A stretch of DNA of 64,000 nt. Origin: Photobacterium sp. TLY01 (GTDB taxonomy: Bacteria; Pseudomonadota; Gammaproteobacteria; Enterobacterales; Vibrionaceae). Below, piece after piece: positions 35,114 through 43,673 of this stretch. Both the position numbers and the translations under genes were made by a program. Positions within the stretch are counted from its first letter, which is position 1, and each line of letters starts with the position of its first letter. The stretch is taken from contig NZ_CP090365.1 in assembly GCF_021432065.1 (NCBI RefSeq), forward strand, positions 434,001-498,000. Reading direction: 5' to 3'. The notes beneath the pieces were generated by a model. That model saw only the letters and a list, made by a program, of their open reading frames with translations. It was not told the DNA's origin and searched no databases.

Positions 35114-35446
35114 ATGAAGAAAATGGCTTTTGTTGCTATCTCGCTCGTGTCTTTATTAACGGGTTGTGCGGGCCAGATGGCGGCCACGAACGCCACCATG
35201 AAATTCAATATGGATGCCGTGGACAACCGATATGCCCGTGGCGGCCTCACCATCTTGATGTCACCGGTTTACGCGATCACAACGGTTGCAGATTATGGTG
35301 TACTGAACCCGATAGAATTCTGGACCGGCGAAAATATTGTGACGCAAAAACCGTCTATCTATGATGTGAAAGGTGAAGACTACATCAAGATTAATGATCA
35401 ACTGGATGATGATCTGAAAACAGCACCAATCAAGCCGCTGAACTAA
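35114..35446 (+). CDS. DUF3332-like lipoprotein
   Basis: A 110-residue lipoprotein: basic start, hydrophobic stretch and the lipobox LLTGC, so it is lipidated on the Cys and sits in an envelope membrane. I chose ATG 35114, at which the signal sequence begins; ATG 35072 would put 14 extra residues before it. The rest (NRYARGGLTILMSPVYAITTVADYGVLNPIEFWTG) is similar to small DUF3332 proteins of Vibrionaceae. Function unknown. Confidence 0.75.
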   Translation: MKKMAFVAISLVSLLTGCAGQMAATNATMKFNMDAVDNRYARGGLTILMSPVYAITTVADYGVLNPIEFWTGENIVTQKPSIYDVKGEDYIKINDQLDDDLKTAPIKPLN

Positions 35447-35551
35447 ATGCCTCATGCAATACCGGCCTGTCTTATGATGAGGGGCCGGTAAGGTACTCAC
35501 GCCTTAAAACATGCGATATCATGGGTTTTCTGAAAACATTCTGGATAACGT

Positions 35552-35992
35552 ATGACTCAGGCAAGCAGCATGTACTCATCACCGAAAGTGGCGGTTCTCG
35601 CCGTTACCTACAAAGACGATCAACTCATTCTGGTTCAACGCAAAAACGAGCCGCAAAAAGGTGGTTGGGGCTTTCCCGGTGGTTCTGTCTGGCCGGGCGA
35701 AACTCTGCGTGAGGCAGCCTTGCGTGAACTGAAGGAAGAAACCAGCGTGATCGCAACGGCTGAACAGTTCCTGGAAGTGGTTGAAGTGAATGAGTTCGAT
35801 GGCGAAAACTGCCACCATCACTTTATTCTGGTGCCAGTACTCTGCCGCTATGTGGCGGGGGAACTGCTGCCGGGGGATGACGCCAGTGCTTGTCGCTGGA
35901 TGTCTGTTTCAGACATTGTCAGCGGTCAGTCCGCCCTGATTGAAAAAGTGGCCGACGTGGCACTGGAGGCAAAGCAGAAGTTCTCCCTATAG
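35552..35992 (+). CDS. Nudix hydrolase
   Basis: A 146-residue Nudix enzyme. The full Nudix box is readable, from GGSVWPGE to REL-K-EETSV, with the metal-binding glutamates in RELKEET. Substrates of the family are nucleoside diphosphates linked to another group; this one belongs to the ADP-ribose/NTP-type short forms and its substrate is not visible. Transcribed alone. Confidence 0.92.
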   Translation: MTQASSMYSSPKVAVLAVTYKDDQLILVQRKNEPQKGGWGFPGGSVWPGETLREAALRELKEETSVIATAEQFLEVVEVNEFDGENCHHHFILVPVLCRYVAGELLPGDDASACRWMSVSDIVSGQSALIEKVADVALEAKQKFSL

Positions 35993-36126
35993 CCCGTTGT
36001 TGAGCCAGGTTTGCAGGCCCAGCTCAGCATCTCGTAAAGAAGTGCATGCCGCGCATAACAATCTCTGGCCTCTGAAAGCCGTCGCTTATAAAATCGCACC
36101 AGCTTTGGACATTCAGACGGAACCCG

Positions 36127-37731
36127 ATGATGCAAACCCTGTTCAGAACCTTTCTGTTCTGCTGCTTTTTTGTGTCGCTCACTGCGACAGCGGCGCCTAA
36201 CCTACTGCTGAGCAATACGACAGACCCGGCAACCTCTGCGGCTGGGCAAGCGGTGAATGCGGCCTATGATTACAAAGATTCTCTCGATCGGGATACCCCC
36301 AGAGGAACGCTGAAAGGCTTTCTGGAAGCGGTATACGAGCAGGACTACACCAAAGCGGCGAAATATCTGGACTTGCGTTACATGCCCAAAGGAATGAGCG
36401 CCAGCAACGGGGAAGAATACGCCAGAAAGCTCCATGCCATCATTGAGCGAAATCTCTGGATCAACCTGCAGGATATTGATGACAGTCCGGCAGGGGATCT
36501 GGATGATCTGCTGCCCGACTATCGTGAGTCGTTTGGCAATATCACGGTTAAAAATGCTGAAGTCTCACTGCTGTTGCAGCAGGTTCCGAGTAAAAAGCTG
36601 GGCAAAATCTGGAAGATCTCCAATGCCACGGTTGCCCTGGTCCCGAGTTTGTATGAAGAACTGGGTTACAGTCCGCTGACAGAATGGTTCATTCAGAATG
36701 TACCGGACGGGTATATTTTCAAACTCAGCCTCTGGGAAATCGTCTTTCTCTTTACTTGCCTGTTCGCCTCTTTTGCTGTTGTTACGCCAGTTTGTCTGAT
36801 CACGGCCTGGCTGGTTCGCAAAACAGACATCAAGATGAAAGAAGACTTGGCGGGCTTGATCGCCAAGCCGCTGCTGTTCTTTACCGCACTGGGGCTGGAT
36901 CATTTGTTGCTGTCGAGCGCGACGCTGACGGCCAACGCCAGAGCTTTTCTCAATAATGGTTATCTGCTGTTTGGCACCAGCCTGTGGCTGGGCTGGTCTG
37001 CCATTGGGCTTTTTCAGTACATCATCCGTGAACGTTTAATCAACAACGGGAATAAACAAGGCGCGGCCATGGTTCGCCCTTTCCTGACCTTTATCCGTAT
37101 TATTTTGCTGATCTTTGCGGTGCTGTCCTGGATGGAATACCAGGGTTTCAATGCCACAGCTTTGCTGGCCGGTATGGGCGTGGGCGGTGTTGCCCTGGCT
37201 TTGGCCTCTAAACAAACACTGGAAAACTTCATTGGTACCATGATGCTCTATTCTGCGGCGCCGGTAAAAGTGGGAAATCTGTGCAATTTCGGCGGCATTC
37301 GGGGCACAGTTGAAGAAATTGGCCTGCGTTGTACCCGCATCAGAACCATAGACAGAACCGTGATTCATGTACCGAATGCCAAGTTATCGGAAATGGAAAT
37401 CGAAAATATTTCGATGCGGGAAAAGATCCGCTTTAAATCGGATATTCGTCTGGATTACAGCACATCAACCACGCAGTTAAAGCAGATTATTGATGAGATA
37501 AAACTGCTGCTGGAAAATCATGACAAGGTTGATAAAAAGCCGCTGCGGGTGACGTTTCGTGGCTTTGGTGCGCACGGATTGGAAATCAATGTCTTTGCGT
37601 ACATTGGCACCAAAAGCCTGCCTGTGTATCAGGTGGCCGCTCAGGAAATCCACCTAGGCATTATGGAAATCGTCGAAAAGCAGGGCTCCCGAATTGTCCC
37701 GGCCACGTTTGATGCTCAGCTATTGTCATAA
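36127..37731 (+). CDS. large MscS-family mechanosensitive channel
   Basis: A 534-residue channel with a signal peptide (residues 1-22, ending ATAAP) and a periplasmic domain of about 170 residues (GTLKGFLEAVYEQDYTKAAKYLD). It then has five spans between about residues 195 and 375, including the pore helix LLAGMGVGGVALALASKQTLENFIG, and the MscS beta and alpha/beta domains (VGNLCNFGGIRGTVEEIGLRCTRI). Larger than E. coli MscS; layout resembles YbdG/YnaI-type or MscM-like members. It would relieve turgor after osmotic down-shock. A second, short MscS is at 32217-32801. Confidence 0.92.
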   Translation: MMQTLFRTFLFCCFFVSLTATAAPNLLLSNTTDPATSAAGQAVNAAYDYKDSLDRDTPRGTLKGFLEAVYEQDYTKAAKYLDLRYMPKGMSASNGEEYARKLHAIIERNLWINLQDIDDSPAGDLDDLLPDYRESFGNITVKNAEVSLLLQQVPSKKLGKIWKISNATVALVPSLYEELGYSPLTEWFIQNVPDGYIFKLSLWEIVFLFTCLFASFAVVTPVCLITAWLVRKTDIKMKEDLAGLIAKPLLFFTALGLDHLLLSSATLTANARAFLNNGYLLFGTSLWLGWSAIGLFQYIIRERLINNGNKQGAAMVRPFLTFIRIILLIFAVLSWMEYQGFNATALLAGMGVGGVALALASKQTLENFIGTMMLYSAAPVKVGNLCNFGGIRGTVEEIGLRCTRIRTIDRTVIHVPNAKLSEMEIENISMREKIRFKSDIRLDYSTSTTQLKQIIDEIKLLLENHDKVDKKPLRVTFRGFGAHGLEINVFAYIGTKSLPVYQVAAQEIHLGIMEIVEKQGSRIVPATFDAQLLS

Positions 37732-37816
37732 TGCGCCACACCGACAGGGGTGACCCGTATTGTCACCTCAGACGGTTTGGACATGGACGTTCAGATGAAA
37801 AACCAAGGAGAGAGCA

Positions 37817-37936
37817 ATGTTTGCAGTGATTTTCAGGGCAAAGACTGGTGAGCAGGACGGTCAGTATGCCGAGATGGTCAAAGTGATGCGGGATCTGGCC
37901 TTTGAAAAATATGGCTGCCTGGACTTTATCGCGCTC
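37817..37936 (+). pseudogene. truncated copy of the ABM monooxygenase gene
   Basis: From ATG 37817 to about 37936 the DNA matches 39806-39925 with only a few changes; the match extends about 38 bases upstream and includes the ribosome site. Codons after DFIA are lost, being replaced by unrelated frame from the synthase remnant. The product would lack most of the fold. Confidence 0.8.
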
Positions 37937-37938
37937 AC

Positions 37939-38100
37939 GGCAGCAGGCAGAATGCAGTGTTTGGCCCGGCTGATCGCTGCCTAAGGCCGCCATGCGCTGT
38001 TCATCAGCGCTTGAATCAGATTCTACTATTCGGCAGCCTGGACAGTTTGCCCACATTGGCCTGATCTTTAAGCCACAATCATTGCCAGAAACTGGCTTCG
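37939..38100 (-). pseudogene. internal fragment of a glutathionylspermidine-synthase-like gene
   Basis: This stretch aligns with about 41881-42042 of the intact gene, in the same orientation, with a few small indels that break the frame. It corresponds to the region around RMAALGSYQPGQTLHFACCR of the intact protein; the fragment reads RMAALGSDQPGQTLHSACCR. Substitutions are more frequent than in the adjacent monooxygenase remnant. Confidence 0.8.
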
Positions 38101-38181
38101 CCAAGCAACTCTCACCCTGGTTTTATTTGATGACTTGTCACCTGATGTAAATCAATCGTGAGTTTTATGATTTAGTGACGG

Positions 38182-38511
38182 CTAAAGGGACACTGAATAT
38201 CGGTATTCCAATCGACGTTGCAGCCGTTCGATTTCATCCAGTAGATCAAGGACCACAGCGACTCCGGGGACATTCAAATCCAAATCTTGCTGTATACGAC
38301 TGGCGCGCAGAGCACGGCGCAGATTGACGGTGGCAAAGCGCCAGTGAATTGGCCGATCACCCTGAGGATCCAGAACCCCTTCTTCAACCAGGGCGATCAC
38401 CCATTCAGCGGGTTGACCACAAGCGCGACAAAACTCTGCCAGGTTAAGCGTCGGCTCATGCTCTGCAATGACCGTAATACTGAGCTGGCTTGACGTAATT
38501 TTTTTCTTCAT
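38182..38511 (-). CDS. cbpM: chaperone modulator CbpM
   Basis: A 109-residue CbpM-like protein. In E. coli CbpM binds the J domain of CbpA and blocks its action with DnaK and its DNA binding. It has the MerR-like helical start (LAEFCRACGQPAEWVIALVEEGVLDPQG) and the C-terminal dimer helix (LDLLDEIERLQRRLEY). Its ATG overlaps the cbpA stop by four bases, as in the usual cbpA-cbpM operon. Confidence 0.92.
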   Translation of the reverse strand: MKKKITSSQLSITVIAEHEPTLNLAEFCRACGQPAEWVIALVEEGVLDPQGDRPIHWRFATVNLRRALRASRIQQDLDLNVPGVAVVLDLLDEIERLQRRLEYRYSVSL

Positions 38512-39464
38512 GACTCAAATCCAAATTGATCACGAGGGTTAAAGGACATCAGATCCTGCATCTGCCGGTACAGAGCTTTTTCCTGCTCGCTTTTCACCTT
38601 GGGCTGGACAATATTCAGAGTGATCAGCATATCCCCGGGTGAGGCTCCGGGAAGTCCCCGGCCGCGAAGCCGCAGTATTTTCCCTGAAACCGAATTGGCC
38701 GGCACCGTCACCTCAATGGGGCCTGTCGGAGTCGGTATCTTTATTTTAGCGCCCAAGGCTGCTTCCCATGGTGTGACGGGGAGGGTCATATACAGATTTT
38801 TCTGCTCAAGCCGGTAATACGGGTGCGGACGAAAACTGATTTCAAGATAAAGATCGCCCGCCGCGCCGCCGCCATGGCCGGGCATTCCCTTGCCGCCCAG
38901 ACGCATATGCTGACCTTCCCGAACCCCTTTAGGAATTTTTAAATTCACGGTCTGAGGGTGCGTGCCGTCGAGGGGGGATGATGGCAGGGTGAGGGTGCGT
39001 ACCGCGCCATGAAAGCTGTCTTCAATATCAATTTGAACCTTGGCGTGGATATCTTCGCCCTTGGCTGTGAAATGTTGATGTGCTCTGCGAGCGCGATGAT
39101 GGCGTCCTGCGCTGTGATCAAAGTGATCGCCGAACAGCGATTCAAAAAAATCAGAGAATGCAGATGCATCCCCCTGGGAAAAACCTTCACTGGAAAACTG
39201 ATAATTGCGTTCCCAGTTTGGTGGTACATGAAAATGCTCTCCGGAATGCCAGTCTTTACCCAATTGATCATAAGCGGCCCGCTTCTGGGGATCCTTGAGC
39301 ACCTCATAGGCCTCTTTGGCCTGAATAAACTTCTCTTTGGCGTCGGTGTCCTTCGACACATCTGGGTGGTATCTGCGCGCACTTTTCTTATAAGCTCGTT
39401 TGATATCCGCCAAAGTTGCATCGCGGGAAATTCCAAGGATGGCGTAATAATCACGATATTCCAT
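38508..39464 (-). CDS. cbpA: curved-DNA-binding protein CbpA (DnaJ-type co-chaperone)
   Basis: A 318-residue class II J protein. The J domain (residues 1-70) carries the HPD motif at H33-D35 (RRYHPDVSKD). A Gly/Phe-poor linker with histidines follows, then two C-terminal substrate-binding domains (GKGMPGHGGGAAGDLYLEI, LRLRGRGLPGASPGDMLI). It has no zinc-finger region, which separates it from DnaJ. It stimulates DnaK and binds curved DNA in stationary phase in E. coli. Paired with cbpM directly downstream. Confidence 0.95.
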   Translation of the reverse strand: MEYRDYYAILGISRDATLADIKRAYKKSARRYHPDVSKDTDAKEKFIQAKEAYEVLKDPQKRAAYDQLGKDWHSGEHFHVPPNWERNYQFSSEGFSQGDASAFSDFFESLFGDHFDHSAGRHHRARRAHQHFTAKGEDIHAKVQIDIEDSFHGAVRTLTLPSSPLDGTHPQTVNLKIPKGVREGQHMRLGGKGMPGHGGGAAGDLYLEISFRPHPYYRLEQKNLYMTLPVTPWEAALGAKIKIPTPTGPIEVTVPANSVSGKILRLRGRGLPGASPGDMLITLNIVQPKVKSEQEKALYRQMQDLMSFNPRDQFGFES

Positions 39465-39805
39465 AACACCAGGATTCAGGCTGAAGTTTGAGATTGGTTC
39501 ACCCGGGCGTGTCGCTGTTTACCCGGTGACTGGTAGCTCTGACGTGGCAGGACATCACGGCTCCCGTCTGCGCCCATTCCATTATAGCTCAGTGCAAAAT
39601 AGTGCAGGTTTCATGAGAGAGACAACACAAGACACGCGTTGATGCTGACAAGCAAAGATAAACTGCTCACCACTCATCAGCGGGTTCGAGGAGGCACCAT
39701 CGTGCTATGAATCGCCACACTGCAGCTACTGATGTTACTCTTTGTCAGCGCTTTGATCCTGATGACAGGACATGGACGTTCAGATGAAAAACCAGGGAGG
39801 GAGCA
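39465..39805. other. 341-base divergent region between cbpA and the monooxygenase gene
   Basis: It must hold the cbpA promoter (minus) and the promoter of the ABM gene (plus). On the minus strand a perfect -10 hexamer TATAAT lies at 39581-39586, without a clear -35. From 39768 on, the sequence is shared with the scar at 37779. No gene seen. Confidence 0.4.
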
Positions 39806-40099
39806 ATGTTTGCAGTGATTTTCAGGGCGAAGACAGGTCAGCAGGACGGTCAGTATGCCGAGATGGTCAAAGTGATGCGGGATCTGGCCTTTGAAAAATA
39901 TGGCTGTCTGGACTTTATCGCGGTGACAGAGGGAGATCAGGAAATTGCGATTTCCTACTGGAACGCCGAAGCGGATATCCAGAACTGGCACAGAGACAGC
40001 CAGCATGCACTGGCCCAGCAATTTGGCCGTGAAAAATGGTACGCTTCCTACACGGTACAGGTTGTGGAAGTGAAGCGGCAGTACAGTTTTAATCAATAA
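39806..40099 (+). CDS. antibiotic-biosynthesis-monooxygenase (ABM) fold protein
   Basis: A 97-residue ABM-domain protein (ferredoxin-like dimer fold) with the usual pieces VIFRAKTG, YGCLDF and ISYWNAEADIQNWH. The family includes small quinol monooxygenases and heme-related enzymes; the conserved His/Trp pair on the ISYW strand and helix is present, but the substrate is unknown. A ribosome site (GGGAGGGAG) precedes ATG 39806. A truncated copy lies 2 kb upstream. Confidence 0.88.
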   Translation: MFAVIFRAKTGQQDGQYAEMVKVMRDLAFEKYGCLDFIAVTEGDQEIAISYWNAEADIQNWHRDSQHALAQQFGREKWYASYTVQVVEVKRQYSFNQ

Positions 40100-40378
40100 T
40101 TCTATCAGGTTGAATTCAGCTGTGCTGTTAACGATTTCTTGCAGCACAGCTTGATATATCTATTCAGGATAAATCATCCTCTAGCGCCTCCTGCGCAGGT
40201 AAACTTTTTTCTTCGCCTGCGGCATCGATGAGTTGGCTTTACGCTTCACTACAAGCCGATTTGGTGCCTTAAAACGGCAAAATCGGGGTGGTTTAAATTG
40301 TTGTTTTATAATGGTTTGTTTTTCTTAATTCTATACATTCTAAATGCTAGACTCTGAATCAAATGAGTGGAGATGATG

Positions 40379-41035
40379 ATGTATCAAGAGAATAAACTAT
40401 TTAATCAGGTTAATTTTTCCCGCCAGGATTTATCAGAAGCTGTATTCAAGAATTGTCAGTTTTATCGTTGTGACTTTAGCCGATCAAATTTAAGGGATGC
40501 AGTGTTTGAAAACTGTAAGTTTATTGAGCCGGGAGCTTTCGAAGGCTGTCATTTTGACTATTGCGATTTGCGCGATGCGAGTTTTAAAGACTGTCAGCTA
40601 GCTTTAGCAAACTTTAAAGGTGCAAATTGTTTTGGTATTGAATTGCGGGATAGTGATCTGAAAGGTGCCAATTTTATTCAGGCAAGCTTTGTGAATCAGG
40701 TTAGTCATCAGATGTATTTCTGTTCGGCTTATATCACAGGGTGTAATTTGTCTTATGCCAATCTGGAGCGGCAATGTATTGAAAAATGCGATTTGTTTGA
40801 AAACCGATGGGTCGGAGCAAATTTGCAGGGAGCCTCTTTTAAGTCGTCTGATTTAAGTCGAGGGTCATTCTCTGAAGATTGTTGGGGACAATTTTCTATT
40901 CAGGGGGCTGATCTCAGTCATTCAGAGCTTGATGGGTTAGATCCCCGAAAAGTCGATTTAACGGGTGTGAAAATCTGTGACTGGCAGCAAGAGCAATTGC
41001 TGGAGCCTCTCGGTATTGTTGTTCTGCCGGGTTGA
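40379..41035 (+). CDS. qnr: Qnr-type pentapeptide-repeat protein (quinolone target protection)
   Basis: A right-handed beta-helix protein of 218 residues from ATG 40379, exactly the QnrA length; GGAG at 40369-40372 is six bases upstream, and the upstream GTG and two ATGs are too close to it. It matches Qnr throughout: NFSRQDLSEA at the start, loop A around FIEPGAFEGCHF, GANCFGIE, loop B around VNQVSHQMYFCSAYI, the hinge Gly-region and the end LDGLDPRKVDL ... CDWQQEQLLEPLG. Qnr proteins mimic DNA, bind gyrase and topoisomerase IV and lower quinolone action. No LexA box is visible upstream, unlike qnrB. It sits among ordinary chromosomal genes, so it is a resident allele. Confidence 0.93.
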   Translation: MYQENKLFNQVNFSRQDLSEAVFKNCQFYRCDFSRSNLRDAVFENCKFIEPGAFEGCHFDYCDLRDASFKDCQLALANFKGANCFGIELRDSDLKGANFIQASFVNQVSHQMYFCSAYITGCNLSYANLERQCIEKCDLFENRWVGANLQGASFKSSDLSRGSFSEDCWGQFSIQGADLSHSELDGLDPRKVDLTGVKICDWQQEQLLEPLGIVVLPG

Positions 41036-41217
41036 CTTACATCGTTTGTATTCGATGAACCAATAATGACCCTATGTTTCGGCTGTTGATGATTCAGTTG
41101 ATCGTTCAGGAAATGAGCAGGAGAAGTATTTATGCTTGATGCCAAGCCTGAATCGATACGCAAGGAAGGATAGAACCCAGGCCTGATTGTTTTATTGTCA
41201 AAGAGACTGATTCGAAT

Positions 41218-41241
41218 AAGCGGCGGAATTATCCGCCGCTT
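41218..41241. terminator. intrinsic terminator between qnr and the synthase-like gene
   Basis: A 10-bp stem, AAGCGGCGGA and TCCGCCGCTT, with a 4-base loop; the plus strand continues TTTTGT. It is just past the stop of the convergent minus-strand gene and about 180 bases past qnr. Confidence 0.7.
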
Positions 41242-41255
41242 TTGTCCCTGCCGGT

Positions 41256-42422
41256 TTAATCCAGAATGATATGCGGAATAAACATTGAAGTATCTTTGGT
41301 GATGTAACCTGTATCTTCCCGGATCGTCAGTCCGGCGGGTTCATCATTGATCAACCAGCTGCCGATCAGCATATGGTTGTTACCGAAACGCGGTAAATGG
41401 GTATATTGCTGGATGATATAGCCTTCGTCGCCGTACGGGCCGGGTTCATGCTGCAGTATTTCACCGGCACGATGCACACTGATGTTGGCTCCTTCGCGGC
41501 TGAAAATTGGTTTTTTCACGAAATCTGTCAGGCTTGCGGCTTTCGGATCATCGGCAAAGTAGGCGGGTAACAGGTTCGGGTGGTGAGGAAACATGTCCCA
41601 CATCAGCGGCAGAATCGCTTTGTTTGAGCTGATGCTTTTCCACATCGGTTCCAGCCAGTTAACATTGGCGCTGTGCAGATACGCGGCATACTCTTCCCGG
41701 AACATAAACTCCCACGGATAGAGCTTGAACATCCAGCGAATCGGGTTGTCGTCCAGATCGGTAAACTCGCCGTCCTGATTGATGCCGATGTCTTCAATGT
41801 ACACAAAGGCGATTTTCAGCCCGGCTTCTCTGGCGCAGTCTTCAAGATACTGCACAGTATCTCTGTCTTCCACGCTGTCCCGGCAGCAGGCGAAATGCAA
41901 TGTTTGTCCTGGCTGGTAGCTGCCTAATGCTGCCATGCGCTGGATCATCAGCTCCTGAATCAGATTGTACTGATCGGCGCGCCTGGGTAGTTTGCCTGCA
42001 TTGACCTGATCTTCAAGCCACAACCATTGCCAGAAACTGGCTTCGTAAAGTGAGGTTGGTGTGTCACTGTTCAATTCAAGCAATTTTGCCGGATGCCGGC
42101 CATCGTAGGCAAAATCCAGTCGCCCATACAAACTGGGTGCTTTTTGTTTCCACGAGCTGGCAATCAGATCCCACATGGTTTCCGGGATCTGAAATTTTTT
42201 CAGCAAGGCTTCATCGCGGATAACTTTATCGACGGCTTCCAGGCTCATTTGATGGAGCTCGGCGGTGGGCGCTTCCAGTTCATTTTCAATCTGCTGCAAA
42301 CTGAACTGAAAGTAGCGATCTTCGACCCAATAGGGTTCGCCTTCCAGAGTATGGAAACGAAATCCAAATTCATCGGCCAGCATTTTCCAGTTTGGGCGTG
42401 GGGTAATCGGAACCTGAATCAT
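41256..42422 (-). CDS. glutathionylspermidine-synthase-family protein (YgiC-like)
   Basis: A 388-residue ATP-grasp-type amide ligase like E. coli YgiC (386 residues). It aligns with the C-terminal synthase domain of glutathionylspermidine synthetase, without the amidase part. Recognisable blocks: RLDFAYDGRHPAKLLELNSDTPTS, ARE-like FACCRDSVEDRDTVQYL, KPIFSREGANI and the nucleotide end GDEGYIIQQY. The true substrate of stand-alone YgiC-type proteins is not settled. No ygiB-like neighbour is present. A degraded fragment of a second copy lies at 37939-38100. Confidence 0.9.
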   Translation of the reverse strand: MIQVPITPRPNWKMLADEFGFRFHTLEGEPYWVEDRYFQFSLQQIENELEAPTAELHQMSLEAVDKVIRDEALLKKFQIPETMWDLIASSWKQKAPSLYGRLDFAYDGRHPAKLLELNSDTPTSLYEASFWQWLWLEDQVNAGKLPRRADQYNLIQELMIQRMAALGSYQPGQTLHFACCRDSVEDRDTVQYLEDCAREAGLKIAFVYIEDIGINQDGEFTDLDDNPIRWMFKLYPWEFMFREEYAAYLHSANVNWLEPMWKSISSNKAILPLMWDMFPHHPNLLPAYFADDPKAASLTDFVKKPIFSREGANISVHRAGEILQHEPGPYGDEGYIIQQYTHLPRFGNNHMLIGSWLINDEPAGLTIREDTGYITKDTSMFIPHIILD

Positions 42423-42535
42423 AGTACTGCTCGAATGGACAACAGGCCGACATTATCAGGGGGGACGGATGAGAAAGTAAAGATTCCCTGTGTCTGAAAA
42501 GGCCGACTTGGATCATGATCGCATTACATTGATGT

Positions 42536-42567
42536 GAATATACGTTTCGTATACACTTCGCATATTC
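42536..42567. promoter_or_regulatory. nested inverted repeats upstream of the parD-like gene
   Basis: Outer arms GAATATaCG (42536-42544) and CGcATATTC (42559-42567) match at 8 of 9 positions. Inside, ATACG and CGTAT (42540-42552) form a second dyad. The site is 25 bases before the start codon. ParD-type ribbon-helix-helix proteins bind such sites to repress their own operon, so this is a reasonable operator. Confidence 0.45.
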
Positions 42568-42591
42568 TATGTATATTATTCAGGCCGACGA

Positions 42592-42804
42592 ATGGGGATA
42601 GTCAAAATATCGGATGACCTTCATGAAGAGATCCGAAAAGCCAGCAGCACGATGTCGCGTTCTATTAATGCCCAGGCAGAGTTTTGGATAAAAATGGGTC
42701 TGCTGGCGGAAATGAATCCGACACTGACATATAACGAACTGATTCGTAAGCTATTACTGAGCGATGCGGGATCGGTACAGGAATTAATGAGTGAACAAAA
42801 TTAA
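42592..42804 (+). CDS. ParD-like antitoxin-family protein
   Basis: A 70-residue ParD_like protein: the N-terminal ribbon-helix-helix (GIVKISDDLHEEIRKASSTM ... SINAQAEFWIKMGLLAE) should bind DNA as a dimer. It is not paired with a ParE toxin; instead its last 14 bases overlap a methionine aminopeptidase gene. This combination recurs in other gammaproteobacteria as far as I recall, but what the pair does is not known to me. It may regulate the aminopeptidase gene. Confidence 0.82.
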   Translation: MGIVKISDDLHEEIRKASSTMSRSINAQAEFWIKMGLLAEMNPTLTYNELIRKLLLSDAGSVQELMSEQN

Positions 42805-43564
42805 TATCAAAACCGCGCAGGAAATTGAACTGATGCGCGAGTCTGGCCGCTTATTGGCCTCAGTCTTTTCCATGCTGGATGACTTTGTGGCTGCCGGTGT
42901 ATCGACCATGGCGATTAATGACAAGGTCGAGGCCTTTATTACGGATGCATTGTCTGCAAGACCTGCCAGTAAAGGCCAGTACGATTATCCGTACGTCCTC
43001 AATGCGTCAATCAATGAAGTGATTTGCCATGGCATGCCGGACGAAAACCGTCTGTTGAAAGAGGGCGATATTATCAATCTGGATATCACCCTGGAGAAAA
43101 ATGGTTTTATTGCTGATTCCAGCAAAATGTATTGCATCGGCCGGGTTCAGCCACGTGCGTCCCGGCTGGTAAAAACAACCTATGAAGCCATGTGGCAGGG
43201 GATTGCGCAGGTGAAACCTGGCGCGACTCTGGGTGATATTGGGTATGCGATTCAGAAGCACGCCGAAAGTCAGGGTTATTCTGTGGTCCGGGAATATTGC
43301 GGTCACGGCATCGGCCGGGAAATGCATGAAGAACCACAAGTCCTTCACCATGGGCTGAAAGGGCGCGGGTTGCGGCTGCAGCCAGGCATGACATTCACCA
43401 TTGAACCGATGATCAATGAAGGCACCTACAAAACCAAAACCAAGAAAGACGGCTGGACTGTGGTGACCAAAGACAAAAAACTGTCGGCGCAGTGGGAGCA
43501 CACCATACTGGTGACGGAAACCGGTTATGAGGTGCTGACGCTGAGAGAAGAAGAAAAGCACTGA
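42791..43564 (+). CDS. map: type I methionine aminopeptidase
   Basis: Removes the initiator Met from nascent proteins; 257 residues. All five metal ligands are present at D98, D109, H172, E205 and E236, one position after those of E. coli Map, together with the substrate His H80 (EVICHGMP). Since the housekeeping map gene usually lies next to rpsB, this is probably a second, specialised copy (inference). It overlaps the parD-like gene and has no ribosome site of its own outside that gene, so it is translationally coupled. Confidence 0.93.
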   Translation: MNKINIKTAQEIELMRESGRLLASVFSMLDDFVAAGVSTMAINDKVEAFITDALSARPASKGQYDYPYVLNASINEVICHGMPDENRLLKEGDIINLDITLEKNGFIADSSKMYCIGRVQPRASRLVKTTYEAMWQGIAQVKPGATLGDIGYAIQKHAESQGYSVVREYCGHGIGREMHEEPQVLHHGLKGRGLRLQPGMTFTIEPMINEGTYKTKTKKDGWTVVTKDKKLSAQWEHTILVTETGYEVLTLREEEKH

Positions 43565-43673
43565 CGGGTAATGCCAACGCAACAGAACCCCAGTCTCGTC
43601 TGACCGGCTGTTTTATGACATTGGAGCACTCTCCGGATAGCCGGCTCTTCATGGTTACATCAATATCGGAATA

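Larger units (their letters stand above)
37732..38181. other. 450-base region made of two fused gene remnants
   Basis: The stretch between the MscS gene and cbpM has no intact gene. Bases 37779-37936 copy the leader and first 40 codons of the monooxygenase gene at 39806; bases 37939-38100 copy an internal part of the glutathionylspermidine-synthase-like gene at 41256-42422. The join is at about 37935-37939. The remainder has no feature I can name. Confidence 0.75.

Noticed and set aside
37763..38104. 113-codon minus-strand frame between the MscS gene and cbpM
   Set aside because: It runs through the join of two gene remnants and only partly follows the synthase reading frame; treated as pseudogene sequence.
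40100..40378. LexA box upstream of qnr, as in qnrB
   Set aside because: I found no CTGT-N8-ACAG pattern in the leader.
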